Shown here in pieces: positions 63,249 through 64,000 of a stretch of 64,000 nucleotides of DNA. This DNA comes from Falsiroseomonas ponticola (GTDB lineage: Bacteria > Pseudomonadota > Alphaproteobacteria > Acetobacterales > Acetobacteraceae), in the NCBI RefSeq assembly GCF_016805305.1, contig NZ_JAERQN010000001.1, positions 868,001 to 932,000 on the forward strand, in the 5' to 3' direction. Below the pieces are notes generated by a model. That model was given only the letters and a program-made list of their open reading frames with translations. It searched no databases and was not told where the DNA came from. Numbering within the stretch: position 1 is the stretch's first letter; every line of letters begins with the position of its first letter. A program made the translations under genes and the position numbers.

Positions 63249-63992
63249 ATGGACACGCCTGGCTATATCGTCCTGTCACGCCTGGCCTCGCAGGCACGGG
63301 CGACGGATGTGCTGGCGGCGAACATCGCCAATGCCGGCACGCCGGGATTCAAGGCGAGCCAGACCATCTTCGCCCAGCAGCTGGCACGCCAATCCGGCGC
63401 GGAAACGCCCGCGGGCGGCGAACAGCTGGCCTTCACGCTGGACCGCGCCACCTGGCGCGACATGTCCGCCGGCGCGCTGCGCCATACCGGCAATCCGCTC
63501 GACCTCGCGCTGGGCGGCGATGGCTTCTTCGCCGTGCAGACCCCGCGCGGCGAACGCTTCACCCGCGCCGGGCACTTCACCCTCTCCCCCGACAGCCAGG
63601 TGGTGGACCCCGAGGGCAACCCCCTGCTGGGCGAGGGTGGCCAGCCCCTGGTGCTGCCGCCCGGCGATGTCCGGCTGGAGGTGAAGGGCGACGGCACCAT
63701 CGCCAGCGAAAGCGGGCCGCTGGGCCGGCTGCGCGTGGTGCGCTTCGACGATGCCCAGCGCCTGGTGGCGGAAGGCAGCCGCCTGTTCAGCGCCCCGCAG
63801 GGGGTGGACGCGCAGGCGGTGGAACGCCCCGCCGTGGTGCAGGGCGCCGTCGAGGAATCCAACGTCAGCCCGGTGGCGGAGCTGACGCGCCTCACCGCCG
63901 GGCTGCGCGAATTCCAGTTCGCCGCCCAGTTCATCGAAAAGGAAGGCGAGCGCCTGGGCGGCGCCGTCGACCGCATCCTCCGCCGCCGCTGA
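63249..63992 (+). CDS. flgF: flagellar rod protein FlgF
   Basis: 247 aa from ATG 63249, with AGGAAGGA upstream. SRLASQARATDVLAANIANA and TPGFKASQTIF, then GNPLDLALGGDGFFAVQT, and the C-terminal NVSPVAELTRLTAGLREFQF are the FlgF rod pattern. It forms part of the rod; flgG would be expected just beyond the right edge. Confidence 0.93.
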   Translation: MDTPGYIVLSRLASQARATDVLAANIANAGTPGFKASQTIFAQQLARQSGAETPAGGEQLAFTLDRATWRDMSAGALRHTGNPLDLALGGDGFFAVQTPRGERFTRAGHFTLSPDSQVVDPEGNPLLGEGGQPLVLPPGDVRLEVKGDGTIASESGPLGRLRVVRFDDAQRLVAEGSRLFSAPQGVDAQAVERPAVVQGAVEESNVSPVAELTRLTAGLREFQFAAQFIEKEGERLGGAVDRILRRR

Positions 63993-64000
63993 ACCGACAG

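Overview
The window is a very GC-rich, gene-dense bacterial chromosome segment. It carries FlbD, FlaF, FlbT, a MotE-type protein, an alphaproteobacterial CheZ, an NAD-dependent glutamate dehydrogenase of the 1,500-residue class and TRAP-TAXI/Bug-type solute receptors. I infer an alphaproteobacterium of the Rhodospirillales, most likely Acetobacteraceae (Roseomonas-like). No rRNA, tRNA, transposase, integrase or CRISPR array was seen.

Left part (about 1-31 kb), mostly metabolic and envelope genes: a truncated AEC transporter; a WbpM/CapD-type membrane nucleotide-sugar dehydratase; GST; a glyoxalase-like protein; FkbM methyltransferase; OprB-type porin; WecA-like glycosyl-1-phosphate transferase; a LysR/aldo-keto reductase pair; a TAXI receptor, fused TRAP permease and YjbF-like lipoprotein; a CBS-BON protein; a lipoprotein made of six DSDP repeats; a small OmpA-like protein with a JmjC-type cupin; glutamate dehydrogenase, mismatch DNA glycosylase and an MFS exporter; a LysR-controlled CMD/NTF2/PNPOx operon; a Bug receptor; and a dipeptide-type receptor with a CocE hydrolase. 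This part is rich in palindromic repeats: a 60-bp two-hairpin element in two copies, a 205-bp inverted repeat, a 114-bp duplication, and a six-copy 26-bp array beside flgE.

Right part (31-64 kb), almost entirely flagellar and chemotaxis genes in six transcription units: (1) flgE (-); (2) fliK-flgD (+), divergent from flgE with sigma-54 promoter motifs facing both ways; (3) fliF-G-H-N-flbD-flhA-flhF-flhG (+); (4) fliC-flaF-flbT-DUF1217 (-); (5) hybrid cheA-cheW-cheB-cheR-fliI-fliJ (+); (6) a 9.7-kb minus-strand unit fliL-fliM-DUF6468-motE-cheY-cheZ-[899-aa periplasmic protein]-flgB-flgC-fliE-fliQ-fliR-flhB. flgF begins a further plus-strand unit cut by the window end. Together these give the MS ring, switch, most of the export gate and ATPase, proximal rod, hook, filament and a chemosensory pathway. 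fliP, fliO, motA/motB, flgG-L, fliD and chemoreceptors are not in the window.

Regulation looks Caulobacter-like: an FlbD-type sigma-54 activator, sigma-54 motifs at late genes, and TTAA-type CtrA-like sites upstream of fliF, fliL, cheA and flgB. All regulatory calls are from sequence motifs only.
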